Assembly: GCA_011389745.1 (NCBI GenBank)
Contig: JAABTQ010000020.1
Span: 1 to 54,791, forward strand
Reading direction: 5' to 3'
Source of the DNA: Desulfobacteraceae bacterium
GTDB lineage: Bacteria; Desulfobacterota; Desulfobacteria; Desulfobacterales; SKZT01
Length of the DNA stretch: 54,791 nt
Under the pieces are notes generated by a model, which did no database searches, was not told where the DNA came from, and saw only the letters and a program-made list of their open reading frames with translations. Made by a program: the position numbers and the translations under genes. Below, in pieces: positions 25,296-34,088 of the stretch; position 1 is the first letter of the stretch, and the number at the start of each line of letters is the position of its first letter.

Positions 25296-26939
25296 TTACC
25301 CTTTCTTTCCGTAACAGTTAAAACCCGTATAAGACTGTCGGTAGGTTTTTAAAAAATTTGTGAGGGTTCTTTCCGGAACTTTTACCAATGAGAGCCTTTG
25401 TTTGATTTGGTTATCCGTTAATTGAACGTTGAGACCGCGGTCCGGAATATTGATGTCGATAATATCCCCATCCTGAATGGCACCAATGGGCCCTCCGTTG
25501 TATGCTTCCATTTCCACATGTCCGATACAGGGGCCGACGGTGGCACCCGAAAATCGACCGTCGGTGATCAGAGCCACTTTTTTGTATCCCGCTCCTTTAA
25601 TGGCATCGGTGGGTGTCAGCATTTCGGGCATACCGGGTGCTCCGGCCGGCCCCTGAAAAGGTAGAACCACCACGTCGCCTTCGGCAATCTTTTTGGCTTC
25701 GATGGCATCCAGTAGTTCCTGTTCGCTATAAAAGACTTTGGCAGGCCCGCTGTGAACTCTCATTTCAGGATCCAGGGCAGTTTGTTTAATAATACCACTG
25801 GAAGCGATATTTCCCTTTAATACTGCAATGCCGCCTTCTTTGTGAATCGGGTTGTCGAGGTCCCGAATCAAATCAGGACCGATCACTTTTCCATTTCGGG
25901 CAATATCGAGTATGGAATTGCCGTTTATGGTTTTACTGTCTTTGAGCATTTGTTTCAGGCGATTTAAGACCGCAGGGATTCCACCGGCCTCATCAATATC
26001 TGCCATTTCATTGGGTCCGGCCGGTATGATTGAGCACAAGTTCGGGGTTTCCCTGGATATTCGGTCGAATTGGTCCACATCGATCTCAATTCCGGCTTCC
26101 TTTGCAACGGCCGGAATATGCAAAACCGTATTTGTGGAACCTCCCATGGCCATATCCACACGAATTGCGTTTTCAAAGGCTTCAGATGTCATTATTTGTC
26201 GTGGTTGAACACCTTCTTTGACTAGCGAAACGATTCTTTTGCCTGTCTCATAGGCCTGCTTTTTTTTGAGGTCTGATATGGCAAGAGTTGTAGCACACCG
26301 GGTTACAGACATACCCAGTACTTCGGTAACCACTGCCATGGTGTTGGCGGTATACAGTCCGACACAGGAGCCGGCTCCGCAGGCAAGACACGGAAGCATG
26401 TCGTTGGCTTCTTCAGGGGTCATTTTACCTGCTTTGACTCGCCCCACCATGCTGAACCCAAGAATCGGATGACTTTTTTTGCCATCGATAGTATTGGCTT
26501 TCATCGGGCCACCTGTAAGAATTGCTGCCGGTAAGTCAAGCCTTCCTGCTGCCATGAGCATTCCAGGAGTGATTTTATCACAATTGGTCACGCCGACCCA
26601 TCCATCAAGAGAATGGGAAAGCACCATAATTTCGATATTGTCGGCAATATGTTCACGGCTTGGAAGGCTTAGTCGCATTTCGGCAAACATGGCGATACCG
26701 TCACAAACTCCGGGTACTCCCCATACAAAAGGAACACCGCCTGCATCACGGATACCTCTTTTGACCTCCAGGGTCAACTCATTGAGATGAATATGCCCTG
26801 GAATCAGATCATTATAGCTATTGGCAATGCCTATAAAAGGCTTGCCGGAAACAATGTCTTCCCTGGAAACACCGGCCGACATAAGCAATGCCCGATGGGG
26901 AAGTGTTTCCACCTTTTTTTTTAATATGTCTGAACGCAT
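25296..26939 (-). CDS. ilvD: Dihydroxy-acid dehydratase
   Basis: 547 residues, normal for the family. It dehydrates 2,3-dihydroxy-isovalerate and -methylvalerate in branched-chain amino-acid synthesis, using an Fe-S cluster. Conserved parts seen are GVCDGIAM, NCDKITPGMLMAAGRLDLPA (cluster Cys), CGAGSCVGLYTANTM, MGGSTNTVLHIPA and the C-terminal LITDGRFSGATVGPCIGHV. ATG 26939 has a strong GGAGG site. No other ilv gene is adjacent, so it seems to be a single-gene unit. Confidence 0.97.
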   Translation of the reverse strand: MRSDILKKKVETLPHRALLMSAGVSREDIVSGKPFIGIANSYNDLIPGHIHLNELTLEVKRGIRDAGGVPFVWGVPGVCDGIAMFAEMRLSLPSREHIADNIEIMVLSHSLDGWVGVTNCDKITPGMLMAAGRLDLPAAILTGGPMKANTIDGKKSHPILGFSMVGRVKAGKMTPEEANDMLPCLACGAGSCVGLYTANTMAVVTEVLGMSVTRCATTLAISDLKKKQAYETGKRIVSLVKEGVQPRQIMTSEAFENAIRVDMAMGGSTNTVLHIPAVAKEAGIEIDVDQFDRISRETPNLCSIIPAGPNEMADIDEAGGIPAVLNRLKQMLKDSKTINGNSILDIARNGKVIGPDLIRDLDNPIHKEGGIAVLKGNIASSGIIKQTALDPEMRVHSGPAKVFYSEQELLDAIEAKKIAEGDVVVLPFQGPAGAPGMPEMLTPTDAIKGAGYKKVALITDGRFSGATVGPCIGHVEMEAYNGGPIGAIQDGDIIDINIPDRGLNVQLTDNQIKQRLSLVKVPERTLTNFLKTYRQSYTGFNCYGKKG

Positions 26940-27062
26940 GATAAATCCTCCGGTAAAATCCTTGCAGAAAGTTGCAAGAGCATTTTGAAAAATGGGACAG
27001 GATAGGCATCCTAATCAACTTTTTTTGAGGTGTCAAAACGTTTTTTACCAAGAAATAATGCC

Positions 27063-27091
27063 TTGACCATCCTTAAAGCCTTTTGTATGCT
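27063..27091 (+). promoter_or_regulatory. Candidate sigma-70 promoter of the ABC-importer operon
   Basis: TTGACC at 27063-27068, a 17-base spacer and TATGCT at 27086-27091, about 48 bp before the first ATG. It lies in the divergent gap between ilvD and the importer genes. Confidence 0.4.
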
Positions 27092-27138
27092 TTCCCAAAG
27101 TTGTTACCTGAACTCCAATTTTTTTAAAAAGAGGGTAC

Positions 27139-29259
27139 ATGAAAAGAGTCCTGGTCTGGACCCCGATTTTGTTTATATTGTTTCTTGTTCAATCCTATTT
27201 CTGGGTGCCCACATACGAACAACAGACCCGGGGCAATCCGGATCGGCTATACGAATATATTACCGCCTCTATTGGTGATGCCCAGATATTAAATCCGATT
27301 CTTTCGGCTGATTCCGCCAGTTCCGATATCAACCAAAGGGTTTTTGAAGGACTTCTGGACCGGGATAAGGACCTGAGCTTTCGCGGGCGTCTGGCAACCC
27401 ATTGGGAAATATACGAAGAAGCATATTTTTATGTCAACGAGAGCGCTAATTTGCCCGGTATGGACCCAAACTCCCCTCAGGACGTGGTCAGGCTTATCCT
27501 CTCAGCAAAAGAAAAATATCAGGGTACCGATGATCCTGTATTTGCTTCTTTGGAAAATATCCGTGATATCCGAGTAATTTTGCCGGAAAAATTTGAAATC
27601 ACTTATACAATAACGCAGGGTGATGAAGAATCTTTCCCGGTTTCTCTGAGTGTTTCAGCGCCTTCTCGTATCCGTCTGACACTGAAAAATGTGGATCAGG
27701 ACCTGTTTTCAAGCCTGGCCCAAATTCTGGGTGAAGATTATTTTGCAAAATTTGATTCCTCCCGATATGTCTCGGGATTGCCCGGAATGCTTCCAGAGAA
27801 GCAAAAACAAATTGCTGGTGATATTCTCCCCGCTGTTGAACATAACCCGGTCATCGTGTTTCATTTACGTCCTGGAGTTAAGTTTCATGACGGTGAACCA
27901 CTTGATGCCGGAGATGTCAAATTTACTTTCGATGCCATCATGGACCCGAAAAATTTATCTCCCAGAGTATCCGACTATGAACCTGTCAAATCTGTTGATA
28001 TATTGGATTCCATGACTGTTCGTATTGTCTATAAGCGTCTGTTTTCTCCGGCCCTGGGCACATGGTCGATGGGGATACTTCCTTCACACCTGCTAAATGA
28101 AAAAGCACTTGCCGGTGAGGCCATGGAGCTAAGGATGGACCCTGACACATTCACCATGCGTCAGAGCCGATTCAACCGTAATCCTGTCGGATCCGGCCCT
28201 TTTGTGTTTCGAGAATGGAAAAGCGATCAGTATATAGCCCTGGATCGCTTTGAAGATTATTGGGAAGGCCCACCCAACTATCGAAAATTTACCTATCGGA
28301 TCATTCCCGACCAGTTGACACAAGAGATGGAATTTTACGCCGGTACGGTGGATGACTACGGGGTGAAACCGCACCAGGTTGAAAGGCTCGGAATTGATCC
28401 AAGGTTTCAAAACTTTTCAGGTTTGTCATTTGCCTACAGCTATATCGGGTACAATATGCGCCGGGAAATATTTAAAGATCGGCGTGTGCGAACGGCCCTG
28501 GGCATGGCCCTGGATGTCGATAAAATTATCCGGTATGTTCTTTATGACCAGGCTGAAAAAATCACAGGCCCATTTCTAAAGCAGACCGATTTCTATAATG
28601 CCGGCATAACGCCGCTTTCTTATGATCCGCAACAGGCATTGGCGCTTCTGGAGGAAGCAGGATACCGAAGAGGAAGCACCGGTATTCTTGAAAAAGACGG
28701 CAAACCTCTACGATTTACATTGATCACCAATCAGGGAAACGATATTCGTCAGGCAATTATCGCCATTGCCCAGGATTCCTGGAGAAAGATCGGTGTGGAT
28801 GTCCGAACCGATGTTCTGGAATGGGCAGTGTTTATTCAGGAACGGGTCAACAAACTGGATTTTGATGCTCTTGTGCTCGGATGGAGTATGGGAATAGACC
28901 CGGATCTTTATCAGATCTGGCATTCGAGCCAGACCAACCCCAACCAGTTAAATTTTGTCAATTTCAGTGATGATGAAGCCGACCGGTTGATTATCGAGAT
29001 CAGGCAAGAATACAATCACGACCGGCAGGTGGAACTTTGCCAAAGGCTTCATGAAATCATTGCTCGGGAACAACCCTATACCTTTTTATTTGTATCAAAA
29101 TGGACTGCGGTTTTGGATAAACGTATCGTGATCAAAGAAGAAGGTGAGCTTGGAAATGTGGATTATCGTCCAATAGAGCCCACCCAAACGGATAACTATA
29201 CATTTGATTTTAATAAATGGATCAAACTTTCCGAACAGCCGCAATTTCTAACGGAGTAA
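27139..29259 (+). CDS. Peptide-type ABC transporter substrate-binding protein (SBP family 5)
   Basis: 706 residues, longer than the ~530 usual for DppA/OppA. An N-terminal hydrophobic anchor (VLVWTPILFILFLVQSYF) is followed by the family-5 lobes: SIGDAQILNPILSADSASSDI near the start, FHLRPGVKFHDGEPLDAGDVKFTFDAIMDPK in the middle, then NPVGSGPFVFREW, RRVRTALGMALD-like RRVRTALGMALDVDKI, and a C-terminal YNHDRQVELCQRLHEIIAREQPYTF. The extra length lies mostly in residues ~90-250, between the first lobe segment and the FHLRPGVKF block. It heads a five-gene operon. Substrate (dipeptide, oligopeptide or other) cannot be told from sequence. Confidence 0.9.
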   Translation: MKRVLVWTPILFILFLVQSYFWVPTYEQQTRGNPDRLYEYITASIGDAQILNPILSADSASSDINQRVFEGLLDRDKDLSFRGRLATHWEIYEEAYFYVNESANLPGMDPNSPQDVVRLILSAKEKYQGTDDPVFASLENIRDIRVILPEKFEITYTITQGDEESFPVSLSVSAPSRIRLTLKNVDQDLFSSLAQILGEDYFAKFDSSRYVSGLPGMLPEKQKQIAGDILPAVEHNPVIVFHLRPGVKFHDGEPLDAGDVKFTFDAIMDPKNLSPRVSDYEPVKSVDILDSMTVRIVYKRLFSPALGTWSMGILPSHLLNEKALAGEAMELRMDPDTFTMRQSRFNRNPVGSGPFVFREWKSDQYIALDRFEDYWEGPPNYRKFTYRIIPDQLTQEMEFYAGTVDDYGVKPHQVERLGIDPRFQNFSGLSFAYSYIGYNMRREIFKDRRVRTALGMALDVDKIIRYVLYDQAEKITGPFLKQTDFYNAGITPLSYDPQQALALLEEAGYRRGSTGILEKDGKPLRFTLITNQGNDIRQAIIAIAQDSWRKIGVDVRTDVLEWAVFIQERVNKLDFDALVLGWSMGIDPDLYQIWHSSQTNPNQLNFVNFSDDEADRLIIEIRQEYNHDRQVELCQRLHEIIAREQPYTFLFVSKWTAVLDKRIVIKEEGELGNVDYRPIEPTQTDNYTFDFNKWIKLSEQPQFLTE

Positions 29260-29265
29260 GAACGT

Positions 29266-30225
29266 ATGATTTCCTTTATTGCCCGAAATGCCGTTCGAAA
29301 AAGCATAACCCTTTTTTTCGTATCGGTCATATCCTTTTTGATCATATATCTTGCTCCAGGCGAACCCAGCCAGATCGACCCTTTAAATCCCATGTTCACC
29401 AAGGAGGTTCTGGAAAGATTCAGAAAAGAGTTTCACCTGGATAAGCCTCTTCATATCCAATACCTGTACTTTTACCGGGATCTGTTTACGGGTAAAAGTG
29501 TGTCATGGAAAGACAACCGCCCTGTGCTCGGCAAAATATGGGAACGTTTTTTAAACAGTCTTCCTCTGTTTATCCTTGGAACTTTGATTACCTGGACATT
29601 GTCCTTTCCGGTAGGAATTCGGGCGGCCATTTCACGAGGAAGTTTTTACGATCGGAGCACGACTTTTCTTGCCTATTTTCTTATATCCATACCTGGTTTC
29701 TTTTTTGCCTATATACTGATTATCCTTGTAGTAACACAGCTTCACGTTCCGGTCATCGGTATGCAGACATTCGGCCTGTCTTCGGCAAATTCATGGACGC
29801 TGCTGATGGATCGCCTGTGGCACCTTTTTTTACCATCGGTTCTTGGAGCAGCCGGCGGTGTGGCTATATTATCCAGGTATGTCCGAAATCAGATGCTGGA
29901 AGTGGAAAGTCAGGATTACGTTAGAACCGCAAAGGCTAAAGGGTTGCCTTCGGACCAGGTTCACTATAAGCATGCCCTGCGAAATGCGTTGCTTCCTTTT
30001 GTGACCATGTTCGGACTGGTTCTTCCGGGGCTTATCGGAGGATCGGTTATCATAGAGTCCATTTTTTCATGGCCGGGAATGGGGCGGATGGCCTACGAGG
30101 CAATTCTGGCAAGAGATTATCCGGTTATTTTAACGGTTAATTTTGTATCTGCCATACTGGTTCTGGCAGGGACTTTTCTGTCTGACTTGCTTTATATGGT
30201 GGTGGATCCGAGGATTCGTTTATGA
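29266..30225 (+). CDS. dppB: ABC importer permease, DppB/OppB type
   Basis: 319 residues with six predicted helices. The N-terminal LIIYLAPGEPSQIDPLNP and the EAA loop (YVRTAKAKGLPSDQVHYKHA) contact the ATPases; the C-terminal VDPRIRL is family-typical. GGAG precedes the ATG at 29266, and its stop overlaps the next gene by ATGA. Together with the next gene it forms the membrane channel of the importer. Confidence 0.95.
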   Translation: MISFIARNAVRKSITLFFVSVISFLIIYLAPGEPSQIDPLNPMFTKEVLERFRKEFHLDKPLHIQYLYFYRDLFTGKSVSWKDNRPVLGKIWERFLNSLPLFILGTLITWTLSFPVGIRAAISRGSFYDRSTTFLAYFLISIPGFFFAYILIILVVTQLHVPVIGMQTFGLSSANSWTLLMDRLWHLFLPSVLGAAGGVAILSRYVRNQMLEVESQDYVRTAKAKGLPSDQVHYKHALRNALLPFVTMFGLVLPGLIGGSVIIESIFSWPGMGRMAYEAILARDYPVILTVNFVSAILVLAGTFLSDLLYMVVDPRIRL

Positions 30226-31385
30226 AAGATTTTGAGAAAACGATTTCGACTCCTGGCGGCGGTGTATTGGAAGCGCCAAAAAGAAGCATGTTTTACATGT
30301 TCTGGCGCTTATTCAGGAAAAATCGGACTGCAGTGGCAGGAATGCTGATTTTTTTTGTTTTTTTCGTTGTTGCTATTGCCGGGGTCCTGCTGACAACAGG
30401 AAGCGAACCTATTCTTGATCCATCACTGGTAAGACTTCAGGAAAAACTTCGTCCTCCCTTTTCCAAACCGTTATATGAGAATTTAAGACCTTATGAAATT
30501 CCAAGGATGGGAATTTATATTCTGGGCACTGACGAACTGGGACGGGATGTTTTTGCCAGAATGCTACAGGGGGCATGGGTATCACTAACGGTGGGCTTTG
30601 TTGCGGTGGGTATTTCCGTAATCATCGGCGTGATTCTTGGCGGTTGGGCAGGTTACTATGGCAGTAACAAAATTATTGCAGGGCATGTTCTGGGGATTTT
30701 TCTGATCGTTCTGGGCACGGTTTGGCTTTTTACGGATCAAATGGTGTCAGGAGTAGTACTTTTTTTGATCGGCATTTTTCTGACAGGCTTTGTTGGAAAA
30801 ATAAATCAACAAAGCGGAAAAAATTATTCAGGAAAAGGCTTTCTTTTGTTTCCGGTATTATCTATCGACGGTCTGATCACAGGACTTATCGATATCATGC
30901 TTTGTTTTCCGAGTTTCTTTCTGATTTTGACCGTAGTGGCGCTTCTTCCTTCAAGTATTTACAACATTATGATCATTATCGGGCTGACCAGTTGGATGGG
31001 TGCTGCCAGATTTGTGCGGGCGGAGTTTCTTTCTTTACGCGAAATGGATTTTATCACTGCAAGCCGGGCTTTGGGTGTGAATGACGGACGGATCATATTT
31101 TTACACATGATTCCAAACGCCATTGCACCGGTTCTGGTATCGGCTACCATCGGTATTGCTACGGCTATTCTGACCGAGGCAGGCTTGAGTTTTCTCGGGT
31201 TCGGGGTGCCGCCGCCTTATGCCACATGGGGCAATATTTTATCCAATGGCAAAAATTTTCTATTCGATGCACCCTGGCTGACCTTTGTGCCCGGGATTGC
31301 TATTTTGATCGTTGTACTGGCCTTCAACCTATTCGGTGAGGGTTTGCGGGATGCCTTAAATCCGAAGCTGCGGGAGCGGTTATAA
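30222..31385 (+). CDS. dppC: ABC importer permease, DppC/OppC type, with an inserted ~70-residue segment
   Basis: 387 residues against about 300 usually. The core is standard: LGTDELGRDVFARMLQGAWVSL, the EAA loop (FITASRALGVNDGRIIFLHM) and PPPYATWGNIL. However, after GWAGYYG (residue 147) about 70 residues appear, with two extra hydrophobic helices (VLGIFLIVLGTVWLF and VSGVVLFLIGIFLTGFV) and a loop, before the usual DIMLCFPSFFLIL resumes near 224. In ordinary DppC proteins GYYGG is directly followed by that helix. The frame is intact, so this is an in-frame insertion, not a sequencing break. Confidence 0.93.
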   Translation: MKDFEKTISTPGGGVLEAPKRSMFYMFWRLFRKNRTAVAGMLIFFVFFVVAIAGVLLTTGSEPILDPSLVRLQEKLRPPFSKPLYENLRPYEIPRMGIYILGTDELGRDVFARMLQGAWVSLTVGFVAVGISVIIGVILGGWAGYYGSNKIIAGHVLGIFLIVLGTVWLFTDQMVSGVVLFLIGIFLTGFVGKINQQSGKNYSGKGFLLFPVLSIDGLITGLIDIMLCFPSFFLILTVVALLPSSIYNIMIIIGLTSWMGAARFVRAEFLSLREMDFITASRALGVNDGRIIFLHMIPNAIAPVLVSATIGIATAILTEAGLSFLGFGVPPPYATWGNILSNGKNFLFDAPWLTFVPGIAILIVVLAFNLFGEGLRDALNPKLRERL

Positions 31386-31392
31386 GAAAAAA

Positions 31393-32439
31393 ATGGAAAA
31401 AGACCTTTTACTTTCGGTAAATAATTTGAAAGTGTATTTTCATGGCGAAGAAACCATATCAAAGGCTGTGGACGGGATCAGCTACGAAGTGGCAAAGGGC
31501 CAGATTGTCAGCCTGGTGGGAGAATCCGGATGTGGAAAAACCGTATCCGCTTTAACTCTTCTTGGTTTGGTTCCATGTCCGCCGGGTAAAATTGAGGACG
31601 GTGAAATCCTGTTCAGGGGGAAAAACCTTTTGAATTTTAGCGAACAGCAGATGCAAAAGGTGCGTGGCCGCGAGATATCCATGGTTTTTCAGGAACCCAT
31701 GACGTCATTAAATCCGGTCTTTACCATTGGTGACCAGATTCAGGAAGTTATTCTGAATCATGAGAATGTCGGCAAGGAAATCGCTTTGAAAAGGACAATC
31801 ACGCTTTTAAAAGATGTGGGCATACCATCGCCCGAGGAAAGAGTGAACGACTATCCTCATCTGTTAAGCGGCGGACAGCGACAGCGTGTGATGATCGCCA
31901 TGGCCCTTGCCTGTGGGCCGGATCTGGTAATTGCCGATGAACCCACAACCGCTCTGGATGTCACCGTACAGGCGCAGATTTTACAACTCTTTCGGGAACT
32001 TCAACAGAAGCGAAATATGGCTGTTTTGCTGATTACGCACAATCTCGGTGTGGTGGCCGAAATCGTGGATCGCATTTATGTCATGTATGCTGGTATCATA
32101 GTGGAAACCGGTACAGTGAAAGAAGTTTTCAAAGATCCTTTTCATCCATACACCATGGGGCTCCTGGCAGCTATTCCCGGCAGTTCAAAAAAAGGAAAAC
32201 CATTATACAGTATACCCGGAAGCGTGCCTGATTCGGCTTATAAACCCGAAGGGTGCCCTTTTAATCCCAGATGTCCCTATGTCCAGGATGAATGCAAAAT
32301 CAAGTTTCCTGAAATGGTTAATTTTAAAGCCGGGCACCAGGCCAGATGTCCGATTACTTACAGGTTATGGGAAAATCAGGAACTTCCCAAAAATCGGCAT
32401 TTCGGTTTTGAAAATGTCAAAAGGGCAGGGCAGGCATGA
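31393..32439 (+). CDS. dppD: ABC importer ATP-binding protein, DppD/OppD type
   Basis: 348 residues with Walker [10 protein letters not shown]-loop [10 protein letters not shown], signature LSGGQRQR, Walker [15 protein letters not shown] and the His-switch LITHNLG. The C-terminal extension has the CPFNPRCPY…C cysteine pattern that binds a 4Fe-4S cluster in this subfamily. It starts 7 bp after dppC. A REP-like hairpin separates it from the second ATPase. Confidence 0.96.
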   Translation: MEKDLLLSVNNLKVYFHGEETISKAVDGISYEVAKGQIVSLVGESGCGKTVSALTLLGLVPCPPGKIEDGEILFRGKNLLNFSEQQMQKVRGREISMVFQEPMTSLNPVFTIGDQIQEVILNHENVGKEIALKRTITLLKDVGIPSPEERVNDYPHLLSGGQRQRVMIAMALACGPDLVIADEPTTALDVTVQAQILQLFRELQQKRNMAVLLITHNLGVVAEIVDRIYVMYAGIIVETGTVKEVFKDPFHPYTMGLLAAIPGSSKKGKPLYSIPGSVPDSAYKPEGCPFNPRCPYVQDECKIKFPEMVNFKAGHQARCPITYRLWENQELPKNRHFGFENVKRAGQA

Positions 32440-32466
32440 CACAGGAATAGTCGAACCAACCTCGTT

Positions 32467-32486
32467 ATTCCGGTGAAGGCCGGAAT
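32467..32486. repeat. REP-like hairpin, copy 2, inside the importer operon
   Basis: ATTCCGGT-GAAG-GCCGGAAT, the same 20-bp unit as 19525-19544 with one T for C (still G-U pairable), plus shared CGTT/CGTC and CCAG flanks. It sits in the 70-bp gap between dppD and dppF. AAAAGG(G)CAGG-type sequence occurs on both sides (from about 32420 and 32490), which may be a duplicated target. Confidence 0.8.
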
Positions 32487-32509
32487 CCAGAAAAGGCAGG
32501 ACAGGCAAG

Positions 32510-33493
32510 ATGCAGAGATCACTTGAGCCAACTCCATTATTAAAAGCTGATGGCATAAAAAAATATTTTCCGGTCAAGCGAGGTTTTCTTCAAAAAACCG
32601 CTGGTTGGATCAAGGCCGTGGACGGTGTTGATATTAAAATCGGGAAGGGAAAAATATTAGGTCTCGTAGGTGAAAGCGGTTGCGGTAAGACTACGCTGGG
32701 TCGTCTGATTCTCAAACTCTTGGAACCGGATGACGGCCGGATTTTTTTCAATGGTGATGATTTGACGGATCTGACCCACAAAGAAATGAAGTCCTATCGA
32801 ATGCAAATGCAGATCATTTTTCAGGACCCATATGGCTCGTTAAATCCCAGAATGACTGTTGGAAATACGATCGATGAAGGGGTTCGGTTATTGAAAAAAA
32901 ACGGGCGAGCACACAGAAAAGAGCGTATCAAAGAGTTGCTGAGCATGGTGGGCTTACCGGGGAATGTGGCGGATCGTTATCCTCATGAGTTTAGCGGCGG
33001 GCAGCGCCAGCGAATCGGAATTGCGCGGGCGTTAAGTGTGGAACCGGAACTGATTGTCTGTGATGAGCCGGTGTCGGCCCTGGATGTCTCTATTCAGGCT
33101 CAGATCATCAATCTTTTGCTGAAACTTCGGGATGAATTACATCTGACCTATTTATTTATCGCTCATGATCTGAATGTGGTGCATTTCATCAGCGATGACC
33201 TTGCAGTGATGTATTTGGGCCATATCATGGAGTATGGACCGTCAGATACCATTTATGCAAGCCCGCTTCACCCCTATACAAAGATCCTTATGGCAGCAAT
33301 TCCCATACCGGAACCTGGAGCCGGAAAAGCATTCAATCCTCCCGAAGGAGATGTACCCACCCCATATAACCCGCCTCCCGGATGCAAATTCCAGGGACGT
33401 TGTCCTCTAGTGGAAGATCGCTGCAGACAGCATGAAATCGATTTTTATCCGACAAGCGACGGCAGATATGTCCGTTGTTGGAAGGTCATTTGA
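32510..33493 (+). CDS. dppF: ABC importer ATP-binding protein, DppF/OppF type
   Basis: 327 residues. Complete ATPase motifs: [52 protein letters not shown] and FIAHDLNVV. The C-terminal CKFQGRCPLVEDRC has the cluster-binding cysteines. It pairs with DppD to energise the importer. The Shine-Dalgarno is AGGA, 8 bases before the ATG. Confidence 0.96.
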   Translation: MQRSLEPTPLLKADGIKKYFPVKRGFLQKTAGWIKAVDGVDIKIGKGKILGLVGESGCGKTTLGRLILKLLEPDDGRIFFNGDDLTDLTHKEMKSYRMQMQIIFQDPYGSLNPRMTVGNTIDEGVRLLKKNGRAHRKERIKELLSMVGLPGNVADRYPHEFSGGQRQRIGIARALSVEPELIVCDEPVSALDVSIQAQIINLLLKLRDELHLTYLFIAHDLNVVHFISDDLAVMYLGHIMEYGPSDTIYASPLHPYTKILMAAIPIPEPGAGKAFNPPEGDVPTPYNPPPGCKFQGRCPLVEDRCRQHEIDFYPTSDGRYVRCWKVI

Positions 33494-33565
33494 TCCTGGG
33501 TGTAAATAAAGATTCTTCGTCGGCCAACTTTTCTGTATTAACTGATCAACTTTAGTGTTGGCCTT

Positions 33566-33602
33566 CTCAGAATGACAGTGTTGGGGTATCCGTCATTCTG
33601 AG
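33566..33602. terminator. Hairpin between convergent dppF and bTHX genes
   Basis: CTCAGAATGAC (33566-33576) pairs with GTCATTCTGAG (33592-33602): an 11-bp perfect stem with a 15-base loop. It lies 73 bp after dppF and 18 bp after the minus-strand bTHX stop, so it could serve both. There is no clear T-run. The arm sequence is also present at 25278-25288. Confidence 0.5.
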
Positions 33603-33619
33603 GGAGCGACTCGCAACGG

Positions 33620-33739
33620 TTACTCGACCTGTTCAGAAGTCTCCTTTTTTTTATCCTTTTTCGCGAATTTTGGCCTGGTCTTTCCGTTAGACCCTCTCCA
33701 GATTTTACCTCTTTTTGTTTTTCTGTCTCCTTTTCCCAT
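33620..33739 (-). CDS. Small-subunit ribosomal protein bTHX
   Basis: A 39-codon gene. The translation begins MGKGDRKTKRGKIWRGSNGK and continues TRPKFAKKDKKKETSEQVE before TAA. The GKGD(R/K)KT(K/R)RGKI(W/F)RG(S/T)xGK-(S/T)RP pattern is that of the small basic 30S protein bTHX (Thx), which sits in a cleft at the top of the 30S head and stabilises the rRNA. AAGGAG lies 9 bases before the ATG (33737-33739). It stands alone, antisense to the genes either side, and converges with dppF. Its shortness makes it easy to miss. Confidence 0.92.
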   Translation of the reverse strand: MGKGDRKTKRGKIWRGSNGKTRPKFAKKDKKKETSEQVE

Positions 33740-34088
33740 GAATAATCTCTCCTTTATTTTGTAGTTTTTAATGTTTTCAATTATCAATCCACAGACTTCT
33801 TAACATTTATGACTGAAAGGCGCAAGCCTGTTGAAAAGTTTCATCAGTGATAAAATTCAAATTTTCTGCGACAGTAGAAAAATCAAAAATATAGATCAAT
33901 AACCAAATCCTAACATAACAAAAACGCTACCTGAATATTCCGACTTTAATTTAGCACATAAAAATAAACCTTTTCGAAATTCCGGCTAAAACCGGATTCC
34001 GGAAAAGAACTGAATGCCGGATCAAGTCCTGCATGAAATACAAATTATGAATTGTCGGCATGACAGAAGATATTGAAAAAGGAAACAA
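33740..34088. other. Intergenic region upstream of pstC
   Basis: About 350 bp, AT-rich, between the divergent bTHX and pst genes. A degenerate CCGG palindrome (AATTCCGG…CCGGATT, near 33974-33996) resembles the REP-like units at 19525 and 32467. A phosphate-responsive promoter is expected here, but I find no convincing Pho box. Confidence 0.4.

Noticed and set aside
33740-34088. Pho box upstream of pstC
   Set aside because: No stretch matches two CTGTCAT-like half-sites at the right spacing; I cannot support it by eye.
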